Positions 47,501 to 61,121 of a stretch of DNA of 64,000 nucleotides are shown in pieces. The DNA is from Trematomus loennbergii (Eukaryota > Chordata > Actinopteri > Perciformes > Nototheniidae). A model generated the notes under the pieces. The model was not told the DNA's origin and ran no database searches. It worked only from the letters and a program-made list of their open reading frames with translations. The stretch is from NCBI GenBank assembly GCA_012861695.1, contig JAAOOA010000056.1, positions 4,673,707 to 4,737,706 on the forward strand, in the 5' to 3' direction. The translations under genes were made by a program, and so were the position numbers. Position 1 is the stretch's first letter; each line of letters opens with the position of its first letter.

Positions 47501-50500
47501 CGCATTGAGCGTGAGAGTCACGCAATCAACCCATATCTCACGCACTCACGCCACACTTGCCTTTCCTCACGCTAAGTTTTCGTCCAAAATAAATGTATAT
47601 AAATATAAAAATAAAGTGAAGGAACAGCAAACCGAGCGGTCTACGAAATGAGACGGTCTTCTGGCTTAGTTCAGTAAAGTTGGAACAATATTGGGAGATT
47701 CGGATTTCACGGATCAATAACTCATGAGCAAAACGTTATTCAGACACAAATGACGTCTCCTAAGAACCGTGGTAAGGACAACGAACTACAATCACATTTT
47801 GATCAAAAAAAGCCAATACGCGCCGTCCTCCGAGCTGGACACGTTACATTGGTCTCTATCCGCAGCCGGAGAAGAAACGAGTGCTCAGGGACCGTCTGCA
47901 AAGTGCAACTCCGAAAAAAGAGAATTAAATAATATTCACTATTATACAGTATATTACTACCAAAATCACCACACATCAATAGTCTCCTGGTGGTCATACT
48001 ACAGCAAGGAGTTTGGAAGAATATGCTTTTGAATAATTTGGGGGAATATTTATAATGTAAATCTTCAATAAATGTGGCATTATCTTGAATAACTTTACTA
48101 TTATACAGTATATTTCTACCAAACTCACTATTTGCATTGTTGTTGCTGCGCTAACGGATATTAGAAGCTGTTTCTAAAACAAGGAGAGGAGAGCTCTCTC
48201 CTGTCAGACTGAGAGAGATAACTACAGCTCAGTGAGGTAAGGGACTCTCTGAGTGTTTAGATAGTTAACTTTAGTCTAGTTATCTCAGTGGGTCTCAAAC
48301 GGTTTGGTCACCATTTATGAGAATAAATGAAAAACAGTTATGAAATACTATATGACAGTAAAACAAGAATACAGTTTAAAAGGTGAGTGATTTGTAAAAT
48401 ATCCATAAAGAAAAAGAAAATCTGTTTACAGTTCTGTTTCATATGGATGTTGAGAGATGTATCCATAAATTCATTTTGCTCTCAAAGTGCACCAGATTGA
48501 TGCATTTAACTTCAATATTTAAAAAAAAATCTTCCAGGGGAAGCATGCCCACGGACCCCCCTAGAGGAGGTGAGGACCCCCACTTATAAAATAGCACTTG
48601 ATTGTAAGAGTAGCGGGTACACTGTGTATGTGCGTATTCCACTGTAGCGCCCGGTACATTAATGGGAAACCCTAGTTTGTACATGTTCAATACATTTGTA
48701 ACACTGTACACATGAACGTTTCTTTTTTCGGTTCACCAAAAATAAAATCTCACTCCAAGCTGAACTCAAATGTTGGCAGCCCTGATTATAGAATGATCAC
48801 ACCGGTAACAGTACTCTTCAAAGGGTTCACGAAATATGACTACTACTCTTACTGTTTAACATTGTGGGTTACTTAATGTTACTTCATGTTAAGGCTAATA
48901 AAAATGACAAGGCTGTAATGCTAACAACGTGCTAGCTACTAGCTAGCTTGATCCAGAGTACTCCTGGTCCTTTCATCAGACGGGAAGCGAAATAACGAGC
49001 AAGACCCATTGCTGGTATAATAACAACCTGGTACTAAGCACACAGGCATCTTGTGAAAGTTATCTTATCTTAGCCAGCGCCATATAGATAGATTCTATCT
49101 ATATGGCGCTGATCGTATATATACGGTATTATACGTGTATCGTAGTGTCTCAATTGTGACATCACTTACGCGACTCTGGGATTTGTAGTCTTTCTAGTTT
49201 CGTATTTTTCAAAGTCTTATATTTCAACAGTTTTAAGACAAACTGTGACTTTTTTTTACATGGAAATGATTTTTTAAGATTGACAAACATCATATGTGTA
49301 ATTCGTGGCACAATTCAAACGGGATCGAAGATAAGTTTTCTCTCCCCATTGACTTCAATGCATAATTTTTCCGAAATAAGGTCCCATACCCTGGAAGTAA
49401 GTGGGAGGGACTTCGCCACTCTATAGCATTTAAGATTTAAAAATCACAGAATGGTGTACTGTAACGTGTTGAGTATCATAAACATGTTATCAACTTTTGT
49501 GGAGGGAGCCCTTGCAATGCTAACAGGTCGACCTACAGAAATGCATCATCACTGCACCGCTCTACTGTACGGTTGACTAAACATATATATATAATACAGT
49601 GAACATTTTATCAAAAGTTCCTAAAATAAAATATTTTGGATGCTGAATTCTCAGGAAATAATCTGCTCAAAATTCTTCCGAATCACTTGCTTCACACAAA
49701 CATCCTTGGGGTAAACCTGTGTGATGCTGCCTGATGCCGGCTGGTGCCCCACGGGAACGAAAACGGGTTGTATCCGCATATTTCTCTTGCGTATAGCCCT
49801 TTTTGCCACACGAGGCCGTAACTAAACGATAGAAACGGACCCCGCAAACAATAACGGGTCCAAAGGTGGATAGATCTGGGAACGGAGCGCTCTGGGGGGT
49901 CAAAGGGCTCCGTGTGATCGCCTCTAGGGCTGTGCAATTAATCGTATTTTAATCGCAATTACGATTTTGGCCTGCCACAATTACCAAAACAACATAATCG
50001 AAAAAAACAATTATTTAGCTTTGCTAGGTTGTGACACTACAACATATTTGATCTAATCAATTTTGGTCTCATTTATTTGTATTTCTCATATTTATATATG
50101 TTTAGTAGCTTGTGGAAGTGCGCTCCAAAATATTTGTTGATCTTGTTTATTGGTATTTATTATTTTGATATTATTTATTTTAATGTATCATTTTATTTAT
50201 TTTTGTATTGGTTTTTCAGTTGAATTTTACGTTCAGTTAAAAAGATACTGTTCAAATTATTATTTGTATTTGTTTTAAAGTTCAATAAATTGATTTTTTC
50301 AAAATCAATGAATAATCGTATTTAATAATCGTGATATCAATTATTGACCCAAATAATCGTGATTATGATTTTTGCCATAATCGCACGGCCCTAATCGCCT
50401 CTATACGATCATTTTGTGATAATGATGACGCAATAGCCCTGCCTCCCCCACCTCTGCTGCTCACCCCCGCGTCAAAGTACACTGCACACTGAATTCAGAT

Positions 50501-52450
50501 TATTTATCTTTATCTCGATATGGACATAAACGCGAGTGAAGTCTAATCTGACAGGACGGAGACACGCAGCTCCTCCGGCTGTGATGCAGCGGGAGCAAAA
50601 CACACACTTCAAGTCAGATCATCACCCTTAGCTATTTTAATTACCTCTCAAACTACCTAAACTGGTTATAAATATGTTTATTTTTTACTGTCGACCGGGT
50701 CACTCATTACAGGATCAGCTGCTGCATGAGACAGACACTGACGCTGTCAGAAGAGAGGGAGGAAAAAGAGAGGCCAGGCTCCGTGTATTTTATTATTATA
50801 TATCATTATATAGAGTCGTTATTCATTTGTTTTAAAGCTCAATAAATAACAAAGAAGACCTTTGACCGGCACTTTTATAATTTTGTCCAGAAGATTTAAA
50901 CTTTAACACACGTTGACCGGCGGAAAACTCTGCCCGGTTCCCTCGGCCCCCACCACGGTGAATAAACAGAAGGGCAACCATGACAACCATTCTTCTTCGC
51001 TGCTTTTGTGGAGGAAGTTACAGCGCCACGTACAGGCTCGGCATATGTACTGCAGCTTTTTCCAGCGGTTGGAGCTAAACGGAGCTGTCTCGTGTGAACA
51101 GACACTATCCGGTGTATATTGCGTGTGGACGGAAGCTTTTTTGCGATTGCGTTAATCCTATGCGTTTTGCAAGCACCTAAGCTGCAGAGCCAGAAGAGGC
51201 TTTATACCAAATGTAAACAATACTGTGCCCCTCCCCCCTCTCTGTGACACCGGTCTGAGGCTGTCCCTCACAGCTGTGACCTGTCTCCCCCTGCAGGCCA
51301 CAGCCGCTCCATCGTGGGTCTGGAGCAGAGGAGGAACGGCAGCCTGAGCCTGCTGCTCCTGGACCCGCCTCCCCAGCATCAGACACCAGGAGGCTACTGA
51401 GCAGAGACACCCTGCCCACAGCCCTGAAACAACTCCGGAAGCCCCCCCGCAGCCTGAAGCACACACAGTACCAGCTGGTGGCAGTGCAGGGGGGCTGTCT
51501 GCAGAGGAGAAACAGGTGTGTGTGTGTGTTTCTGTCATTAGCTAAATTCTAAATGTTCCACTTCTCGTTCCTCCGCTTGTGATATCTATCTCAGTGCATC
51601 ATCTTTAAGTAAAACCCCAACTCTCTAAATGCTCATAGAGGAGGCTCACGGGAGGAGATATGAGTGTATATTCTCTATTTCACCATATGTGTAGCGCATC
51701 ATAATGTGCTATTTTGTATTTTATACAAATATGTGTGGTGCCTTACATAATAAAATGTTAGACTAATAATATATTCTATATTTTAGCTATAATTTCTGAT
51801 TCGGGTCTGATGTTGGGGCGTTGATGGGGGGGGGGGGGGGTGTGTGTGTGTGTATATATGTGTACAGTTTTCCCTGCTTGCTTTTTATGATTCTAAATAC
51901 AACTTTTGCCCCATAATTCAATTACCCATGGTAGCGATCCCTAGAGAGAGGTGAGGGAAATTCGATATGATAGTGCTACTTTATATGACAGCTCTTATTA
52001 ATTGTTTGATAATGAAATAGTTTGTATAAATATTATCAGTTGAATCAGTCACATCATGGTGCCTGCCTGCTCCTGTAGCCTGATATTGCTAAAAAAGCCA
52101 CGTTGTGAATTAAATTAAAAGTAAGTTGGAAATAAAGCGGTATTAAAACAATGGAAAGCTGATGCAGCTGTGCCTCCCGTCATTATTTGATGTTGCTTTT
52201 TAAATGACCACTCAGAGGAAAGGAATTCTCATATCTTAAACCCGTGGCCTCGACTCCTCGAGTTACTTCCCCAACTCCCCTTCCTTCTCATGGCCATGTG
52301 AGGGGAGGGGTCGTGGAGGTTCAAACTGGGACATGAGAAAGGGCCTGTGTGTACGTGAGAAAGGGCCTCTCTCTCTCTCTCTCTCTCTCTCGCTCTCGCT
52401 CTCTCTCTCTCTCTCGCTCTCGCTCTCGCTCGCTCACTCTCTCTCGCTCG

Positions 52451-52504
<54 letters not shown>

Positions 52505-52914
52505 CTTTTGGCCCGTAATTTCATCCCCAACTCCCCTTCCTTCTCATGGCCGTCTGAGATGTGAGGGGAGGAGTCGAGGTTGTTCAAACTGGGACATGAG
52601 GAAGTTCAAACTGGGACATGAGAAAGGGCCTCTGTGTACGTGAGAGTGTGTGTGTGATCACATCGCCTTGAGACTAAGACTTTATAACTACACGCTGTAT
52701 ACACATAAGGATGTTTAGTAAACTGCCCCAGTCCCCCAGGCCATTGTCTTTTGGTAATCCAACAATCATGATTGCTGCTATCAACAAGAATTGGCATTTG
52801 AATCTAAACAAGTGTGTGTGTGTGTGTATCTCAGTGTGTTGATCTCTGTCTGTTGATCTCTTCGCAGAGGCGCATCGTGAGCTCCAGAAATTATGTGCAG
52901 AAAGGATCCCATGA
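31619..52914 (+). CDS. zup1: Zinc finger-containing ubiquitin peptidase 1 (ZUFSP/ZUP1), with three frame lesions
   Basis: Family role: C78 cysteine peptidase cleaving K63-linked ubiquitin chains, linked to genome stability. Coding exons: 31621-32116, 32194-32293, 34736-34795, 35565-35672, 35781-35875, 37469-37637, 39987-40175, 41213-41378, 43086-43243, 51297-51515, 52870-52914. Phases agree, apart from exons 2 and 10; allowing for missing bases the product is about 602 aa (human about 578). Residues 1-60 hold two C2H2-type fingers (CAFCGEE and CPLCSLSG); exons 2 and 4 hold further fingers with LQEHVELHL; exon 5 is an acidic MIU-like helix (DLRLARELQREDEARQ); exon 6 is the helical ubiquitin-binding region (AEFHCKRAEMMESLA). 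Catalytic Cys is in GWGCGYRN (40103-40105), His in GHSRSIVG (51299-51301), Asp in LLLLDP (51362-51364); the 21-codon His-Asp spacing matches human H491/D512. Exon 3 and the exon 4 acceptor are the least certain parts. Exons 2 and 10 lack bases, so this is either a decaying gene or has sequence errors. Confidence 0.9.
32194..32293 (+). CDS. zup1: zup1 exon 2: zinc-finger exon with a 2-nt frame lesion
   Basis: The exon has a clean acceptor (TTGTTCAG) and donor (GGAG/GTAAC) and the right entry phase: E-E-L-F-S-C precedes the finger. At about 32213-32222 the reading frame changes: the first part reads FSCP, while the later part reads SVCNSCEMLQEHVELHL only in another frame. Two bases appear to be missing relative to a C-P-x-C-x-x-V-C finger. 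The exon resembles exon 4 in sequence, in the SAG end and in phase (1-1), so it may be a duplicated finger exon. Confidence 0.75.
32949..34639 (+). mobile_element. hAT element with ZMYM1/TTF-type transposase fragment
   Basis: CAGCCGCGGCG and CGCCGCGGCTG ends are flanked by an exact 8-bp duplication CGATAAAC (32941-32948, 34640-34647). Frames at 33330-33900 encode a TTF-type zinc-finger region with DWKHIDYALSKHECSAAHA, as in ZMYM1-like hAT transposases, broken between about 33528 and 33585. The catalytic core is missing. It lies in zup1 intron 2. Confidence 0.9.
33535..33908 (+). pseudogene. TTF-type zinc finger of a ZMYM1-like hAT transposase
   Basis: The frame contains the FVKCAGILV, RDWKHIDYALSKHECSAAHA and GRQGEIIEKNREHVK blocks known from ZMYM1-like proteins. 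There is no dimerisation or RNase H-like core downstream. Confidence 0.75.
35036..35350 (-). repeat. Interspersed repeat, GGCTTGGGGAGTAACAGATTACATG family, copy 1
   Basis: Ends with GTTACTCCCCAAGCCTGTGCATG (complement of the family's start). Related copies are at 9099-9255, 53285-53412 and 53398-54300. It lacks the SINE present in the last copy. In zup1 intron 3. Confidence 0.6.
36880..37050 (+). repeat. Interspersed repeat R1, partial copy in zup1 intron 5
   Basis: Shares GTTAGCATCACAAGGGCTCCC, CCATTGGATTTCGGTAT and ACACATGTTTATGATACTTAC with copy 1. Confidence 0.6.
38200..38278 (+). repeat. Three tandem 24-bp units next to the hAT end
   Basis: The unit GCGGGCTAAAATCCTTGATTA plus TGC occurs three times in succession at the left subterminal region. 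It lies only on this side of the element. Confidence 0.8.
38527..38563 (+). repeat. (CT)n(CA)n microsatellite
   Basis: CT tract passing into CA tract inside the hAT at 38191-39140. Confidence 0.9.
40258..40890 (+). mobile_element. 5' end of a hAT element with BED-finger ORF fragment
   Basis: The terminus CAGGGGTGCCCAACCGGTCG starts here. The frame at 40519-40734 begins MAEAKKPKIYNFHSEWEDDY and contains CLICNASG, as in SCAND3/GTF2IRD2-like hAT transposases; related coding (KVRDLKGLLNAQQSIFTRP) continues in another frame to about 40890. The 3' part is absent, probably replaced by the next repeat. In zup1 intron 7. Confidence 0.8.
40900..41145. repeat. Fragment of GGGGACCT-ending MITE family
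   Basis: This segment ends CATATAATAGGGGACCTTTTA, resembling the right end of the teleost repeat family seen at 28585-29998. No left end is recognisable, so it is a truncated copy. Confidence 0.5.
41440..42025. mobile_element. PIF/Harbinger-type MITE with TAA duplication
   Basis: AGGCCCTGACACACCAGGC and GCCTGGTGTGTCGGGGCCT are inverted repeats with one mismatch, flanked by TAA on both sides (41437-41439, 42026-42028), the 3-bp target of Harbinger elements. A short frame at 41523-41837 has no recognised domain. In zup1 intron 8. Confidence 0.85.
42704..42900 (+). repeat. Interspersed LINE/SINE-type 3' end repeat
   Basis: Begins AATCAGAATCAGGTTTATTACCATGTAGGTT and continues to a CACATACACACA tract. 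The same opening (TCAGAATCAGAATCAGA) occurs at about 8904 in a cndp1 intron. This is a common teleost repeat, classification not resolved. Confidence 0.55.
42908..43040 (+). mobile_element. hAT terminal fragment upstream of zup1 exon 9
   Basis: CAGTGGTTCCTAACCGGGGGTACGGGGACCCC is a hAT-type end. The opposite end was not found nearby, and zup1 exon 9 begins at 43086, so this is a remnant. Confidence 0.5.
43837..44640 (+). pseudogene. Tc1 transposase, frameshifted and truncated
   Basis: The N-terminus reads MRSKELSVDLRDRIVSRHRSG (helix-turn-helix), later frames read KAPMEHLEYSQTMRNQ, MDLFGLNAKHHVW, VKHGGGSFMLWGCFS and QQDNDPKHTA (second catalytic Asp), and coding ends at VLEWPSQ. The third catalytic acid (PIENLW) is replaced by the insertion. 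Several frame changes occur. Confidence 0.85.
44640..45551. mobile_element. Insertion within the Tc1 element ending in a hAT-like terminus
   Basis: The right edge reads CGCGACCCCCACTTTGGGAACCCCTG, the complement of a typical hAT start; Tc1 sequence resumes immediately as GAGTAAAGGGTGTGAATAC. The left edge has no matching terminus, so the insert is truncated or arrived with a deletion of the transposase C-terminus. Confidence 0.5.
46309..46345. repeat. Perfect 17-bp hairpin in THAP copy B
   Basis: CAGCGCCATATAGATAG and its exact complement are separated by AAT. Copy C has the same hairpin with ATT loop (49076-49112); copy A (24037-24073) has it with mismatches. Confidence 0.85.
46371..46487 (+). 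pseudogene. THAP-domain exon fragment in copy B
   Basis: A 38-codon frame begins MPVCLVPGCYQTSNGSC and contains SFFRFPSDETTRS, closer to THAP consensus (FRFP) than copy A. It stops at a TAG in the GCTAGCTAG-rich stretch. Confidence 0.65.
47483..48784. mobile_element. Non-autonomous hAT-like element inside the palindrome
   Basis: The ends CAGGGCTGCCAACA and TGTTGGCAGCCCTG are exact inverted repeats flanked by ATTATAG on both sides (7 bp visible; hAT normally makes 8). The uninterrupted sequence is seen in copy B (46627-46637 region, opposite strand). A 60-codon frame at 47750 has no recognised domain. Confidence 0.85.
48939..49049 (-). pseudogene. THAP-domain exon fragment in copy C
   Basis: The minus-strand frame starts at 49049 with MPVCLVPGCYYTSNGSC, then FRFPSDERTRSTL. 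Differences from copies A and B are point changes; the finger start is kept in all three. Confidence 0.65.
49925..50393. mobile_element. Non-autonomous hAT with ATCGCCTC duplication
   Basis: TAGGGCTGTGCAATTAATCG and the right end CGCACGGCCCTA are imperfect inverted repeats flanked by exact ATCGCCTC copies (49917-49924, 50394-50401). AT-rich 469 bp core, no gene. In zup1 intron 9. Confidence 0.9.
50402..51296. other. zup1: zup1 intron 9, terminal part
   Basis: GC-richer sequence with CpGs and short frames. Probably an old transposon edge, but no paired termini could be found. It ends at the exon 10 acceptor. Confidence 0.4.
51297..51515 (+). CDS. zup1: zup1 exon 10: catalytic His/Asp exon with two 1-nt deletions
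   Basis: The exon opens with GHSRSIVG (catalytic His) and reaches LLLLDP (catalytic Asp). Just after the Asp codon, at about 51365-51372 (CCCGCCTCCCC), one base is missing and the frame changes to one reading DTRRLLSRDTLPTALKQL, the expected C-terminal region. A second single-base loss in the G-run at about 51488-51494 shifts out of LVAVQGG. Both lesions are in C or G runs. Read literally, the exon ends early at a TGA (51398-51400). Confidence 0.8.
51824..51854 (+). repeat. Poly(G) passing into (GT)n
   Basis: A run of about 16 G followed by GT units in zup1 intron 10; such runs are often mis-sized in assemblies. Confidence 0.9.
52269..52645 (+). repeat. Local duplication around a (CT)n(GT)n microsatellite
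   Basis: CTCCCCTTCCTTCTCATGGCC occurs at 52275 and 52532, and TTCAAACTGGGACATGAG at 52320, 52584 and 52604, on both sides of the CT/GT tract at 52366-52501. In zup1 intron 10. Confidence 0.85.
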
Positions 52915-53011
52915 CAGGAAGACACTTTATCTCTTGTTTTTGTTTTTACTGTGAATAAACATGTGATTTCTCACTTCAGGAACTATTTATTGTAGTTGTT
53001 TTTCTAATAAA
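52870..53011 (+). other. zup1: zup1 last coding exon end, 3' UTR and two poly(A) signals
   Basis: The last exon encodes AHRELQKLCAERIP and stops at 52912-52914, matching the -AEKIP-type end of human ZUP1. The frame needs the acceptor at CGCAGAG/GCG rather than the first AG. AATAAA hexamers follow at 52954-52959 and 53006-53011, so the 3' UTR is short (roughly 60-120 nt). Confidence 0.8.
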
Positions 53012-53269
53012 CCTTGTTTTGAAAAAACTCTGTTCTCCATGCTGTTCAGTTATTCACAGTGAACGTGTGAGAGGCTTACTGTCCTGTTATCGAGTAGCAG
53101 CTGACACATCCCAAATCGAAAGCACTTCTAGGAAATTATCACAGTTTAATAAGGTCAAAGGTTAACCTCGAGGGGAAGCTGATACGTTTAATGAGTCCTT
53201 GTCACTCCATTCTTAGATTACACTTACACACATCGAATGAAAGTAAAAAGTGTAACAACCAATCCACTC

Positions 53270-54310
53270 CACCGAGGACAGGATACAAAAAAAGGTAACT
53301 GTATTCCCTTACAGTTATATGAAAAATACGTAATCAGATTAATTACATTTCCGAAAAATTGGGGATTATTAGCAGGATTACATTGGTACTAAGGACACAG
53401 GCTTGGAGAGTAACAGATTAGATGTAATGAAACCAGGATATAAAAACAAGGGAACCGAATTCTCTTACAGTTGCATTAAATTAAAGGTGTTATCAGATTA
53501 CTGTTATATTTCTAAAAATGAAAAGCAAGATTACAATGTTAGTAAAAGATTAAAAAAAGCATATTGAGTAGTAGTGGTGGTCTAATGGATAGTGAGGTGG
53601 GCTGAAGATCGGAAGGTTGTGAGTTCAAATCCCGCCAGGAACACCACCACTAGTGTGCCCTTGAGTAAGGCACTTAGTCCTCAGTTACTCCAGTAATTGA
53701 TAATTGTAAGTCGCTTTGGATAAAAGCGTCAGCTAAATGTAATGTAATGTAATATTGTGTTTGTTGTAAAAGGATCAGATGTTATCTCTTCTCTGTAAGC
53801 TGTACTGTTCTAGGCTAATACTTTAAGTGTGAATCTATACGCCTACTGCCTGAATCTGCGTTATGGTTTTCATAACCTAGTTCTTGTTTTAATTCAGTGG
53901 GTGAACCTATATGTTCATAATATAGTGTGTGTCAGCATTTTCTGTCAGCTCAGATTGTATTTCTGCTTTTTTTAAACTAGTATGTGCTCATGTGTTTCAT
54001 TGTTGGTGTATAGTCTACTGCCTGAATATGCTGAATGAATGGCAGGTTTCCCTATGAATAAAATCTCTGAGCAGAGGACACATTTTACATACTAAATATC
54101 TTGTTTTTTTCTTTTCTAAGGTCATATTGTTCTGTTGTCTTACATAATACACTTACGTAAAAACATCTTATTGATATTTATTTTCTATTGTTTGCATTGC
54201 ATTTGATACTGAGGTAATGAAAAGTAATCTGGTGACAATACCTTTATATTTTGATTAGGTTACTAATTACATTTTGTACAGGTAACTAGGATACAGGACA
54301 CCTCAGCTTC
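53270..54310 (+). repeat. Two adjoining copies of the GGCTTGGGGAGTAACAG family, one with a SINE
   Basis: Copies begin at about 53285 and at 53399 (GGCTTGGAGAGTAACAGATTA). The second runs to about 54300, interrupted by a SINE at 53571-53752. No gene lies between the zup1 end and 54550. Confidence 0.55.
53571..53752 (+). mobile_element. tRNA-derived SINE
   Basis: A-box-like TGGTCTAATGGATAGTGAGG and B-box GGTTGTGAGTTCAAATCCCGCC are spaced as in a tRNA promoter, followed by a conserved fish-SINE core (CTTGAGTAAGGCACTTAGTCC) and a LINE-like tail (AAGTCGCTTTGGATAAAAGCG) ending in (AATGT)n. It interrupts another repeat, of which an uninterrupted copy is at 35036-35350. Confidence 0.85.
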
Positions 54311-54549
54311 TGTGATCTTACAGTATGCATTGGTCATTAAACCAGTGGACTCAACAGAACAGTTGATAGTGGAGTTATTTTCTGGTTAGGTATCACTTCC
54401 CGTCCCTCCCCCTTACTGAAGGTACAGCCTCCACACTGTTTGATTTAGTGTCACTTGGATCACCAGTGCTGTAACAACAGAACCTTGTTTTTGACGTTGC
54501 GCAGCTGCTTGAGGATTGTTCTGTTTCTGTGTATTGCTGTGGGACGGCT

Positions 54550-54716
54550 CTAGAATGTGCTGTTCCCCACACAGGGGGGGGAGAAGGAGAAGGGGAAGCT
54601 CTCTGTTCCTCCCAGTGTGAAGGAGGGGGTTGCGTCGGGTCAGGTTTCAGGACAGCTTGTTAATGAGACGCATTTCCTGATGTTTGCAGACACTGGAGCA
54701 TCGGCAGCAGAGCAGG
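54550..54716 (+). other. Possible 5' UTR exon of the sulfotransferase gene
   Basis: A GC-richer segment ends ...GCAGAGCAG before GTATGC (donor at 54717), and the next acceptor is TTTATAG at 55011, three bases before the sulfotransferase ATG. No coding match was recognised. The assignment rests only on splice signals and position. Confidence 0.35.
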
Positions 54717-55013
54717 TATGCTACATGTGGATCACTTTCTGTGCATTGCTTCTTAGCCTTTCACTGATTCTATGGGGCCCTTGGGAGCCACTTTAAAATA
54801 TAGATTTTCTCAACAGTATTTTTTTATTGGTAGAGCATCTTCTTCTGCAGATGTAACCAAAGTCAGGAATGATCAAATCAAAGCTAAATAGGAGAGTATA
54901 AATGAAAGAGTTAATATGTATCCATGGAGCATCAAATCAAAAGAACTGCTGTTTTTAGACATTTCAAATAAGAAAGGGAGCTGAACACGTGTTTTTTGTC
55001 TTGCTTTATAGCT

Positions 55014-59943
<4,930 letters not shown>

Positions 59944-60526
59944 TCAAGTTGCAGCTTGATGAACACTATGTTAGCTATATCATTCCTTCAGTCTCTGTAC
60001 ATGTTAGCCTGGGATAACACTTTACTCTACTACAGTTTCCAAAGCATACTCATCCAGGCAGCTTTTAGTTTACATGCATTTTAGAACGATTTTTAAATCT
60101 ATGCAAAGATTCATTTTAATACAGTGGTCCACTATATCAAAAAATATACTACTGTATACTATATAATATATTAGTGGACTTAATTTTCTTCTGATCATCC
60201 AGTAGATGTTGTGAAGTCTTTCGTCACATAAATCATTGTTTGACGGTTGTCATATTTGTGCAATGTATGAACATGGAAGAACTACCAGGTGGATTACATA
60301 AAGTATACGTCCATTTCCTTTCTAATGATTCACATTGATTTAGGCATACTTGCAATAATATTTATACATATTTACATATATAGTTATTAACACATATACA
60401 TACGCATGTAGATATATATATATACAAATATATATAAACAGTTCCAGCACTAGATTATATACAGTTTATATTTTTTTAATTATTGTACTTTATTAAGGAA
60501 ACCTGTATCACTGTTTGTGTTCACTC

Positions 60527-60532
60527 AATAAA
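60527..60532 (+). terminator. Poly(A) signal of the sulfotransferase gene
   Basis: AATAAA occurs 584 bases downstream of the stop codon and shortly before the retroviral LTR. No better hexamer is apparent closer to the stop. Confidence 0.55.
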
Positions 60533-60595
60533 CACAGATGCTTTTGAAAAGTGTGTCTTATTTTCCGTCTTTTGTGTATGGACTCTAATAACCCT

Positions 60596-61099
60596 TGTTA
60601 TAGCAGAATGTTTCTTACAGCGTATTTCTGATATATTCATTAATGTCACATGGTTATAATAAGCTATAGTATAGTGGAATGTGTGTTGTTCATTTGGTTT
60701 GCTAGAAGATGGCCCATCTATAGGCAACCAGCTGAAACTCTTCACCAGCAGTTGTATACATTGGGATGTGTGGTAGCTGCTAAATAAGGTCATGAACTCT
60801 GGGATCATGTAGAACTCAGAGGTTGCAACATGTATGACTGTATAAGGTTGGAACATCTCTGCCACGTATGCTGTTTCAAGTGTATGTTCGTGTGTGTTTT
60901 GCATGCATAAAGCACATGAGATCTTTCTGTTCTATGAAGCATTGCTGTATGACTGCTTGAGAGCAGAGGTAATGTTTTCCTCATTATTATTGATTGTTGT
61001 ACAACGAAATAATAATTGATCAACTATACCTGTGTTTGTGTTTTATTGATTCCTCTCTGTTTCATTCCTTCCTGTTGTGAGTGCAAAATTGCTACAACA
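60596..61099 (+). mobile_element. 5' LTR of an endogenous retrovirus (504 bp)
   Basis: The left end reads TGTTATAGCA and the right end TGCTACAACA; they are inverted repeats of each other with one mismatch in ten, and have the TG...CA ends of an LTR. A TATAAG promoter-like site is at about 60841. The primer-binding site begins three bases after the right end. The 3' LTR and the second copy of the target duplication lie outside the window. Confidence 0.85.
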
Positions 61100-61102
61100 T
61101 TT

Positions 61103-61121
61103 TGGAGGTCCCACCGAGATT
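61103..61121 (+). other. Retroviral primer-binding site matching tRNA-Gln
   Basis: TGGAGGTCCCACCGAGATT is complementary to the 3' end of vertebrate tRNA-Gln (ends AATCTCGGTGGGACCT plus CCA) over all 19 bases, as far as the tRNA sequence is recalled. It sits three bases after the LTR end, the normal position. Confidence 0.85.

Larger units (their letters stand above)
46018..49424. mobile_element. 3.4 kb palindrome of two tail-to-tail THAP-bearing elements
   Basis: Copy B (46018-46992, plus strand) and copy C (about 47009-49424, inverted) meet at an apex near 46993-47008. The outer ends read TATAGAGTGGCGAAGTCCCTCC on the left and its exact complement on the right. Arms share the THAP start (46371 on plus; 49049 on minus), GCTAACGCTAACG, TTTAATGTTTAATGTCAACC and other blocks, about 1 kb in all. 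Copy C is split by a small hAT (47483-48784). It sits in zup1 intron 9, inside another interspersed repeat. Confidence 0.85.

Noticed and set aside
51158..51538. Minus-strand 126-codon frame near zup1 exon 10
   Set aside because: It is an antisense shadow of exon 10, whose sense strand carries clear homology and splice sites.
53571..53645. A functional tRNA gene
   Set aside because: A and B boxes are present, but the sequence continues into a SINE core and LINE-like tail with AATGT repeats and has no good acceptor stem; it is a SINE.
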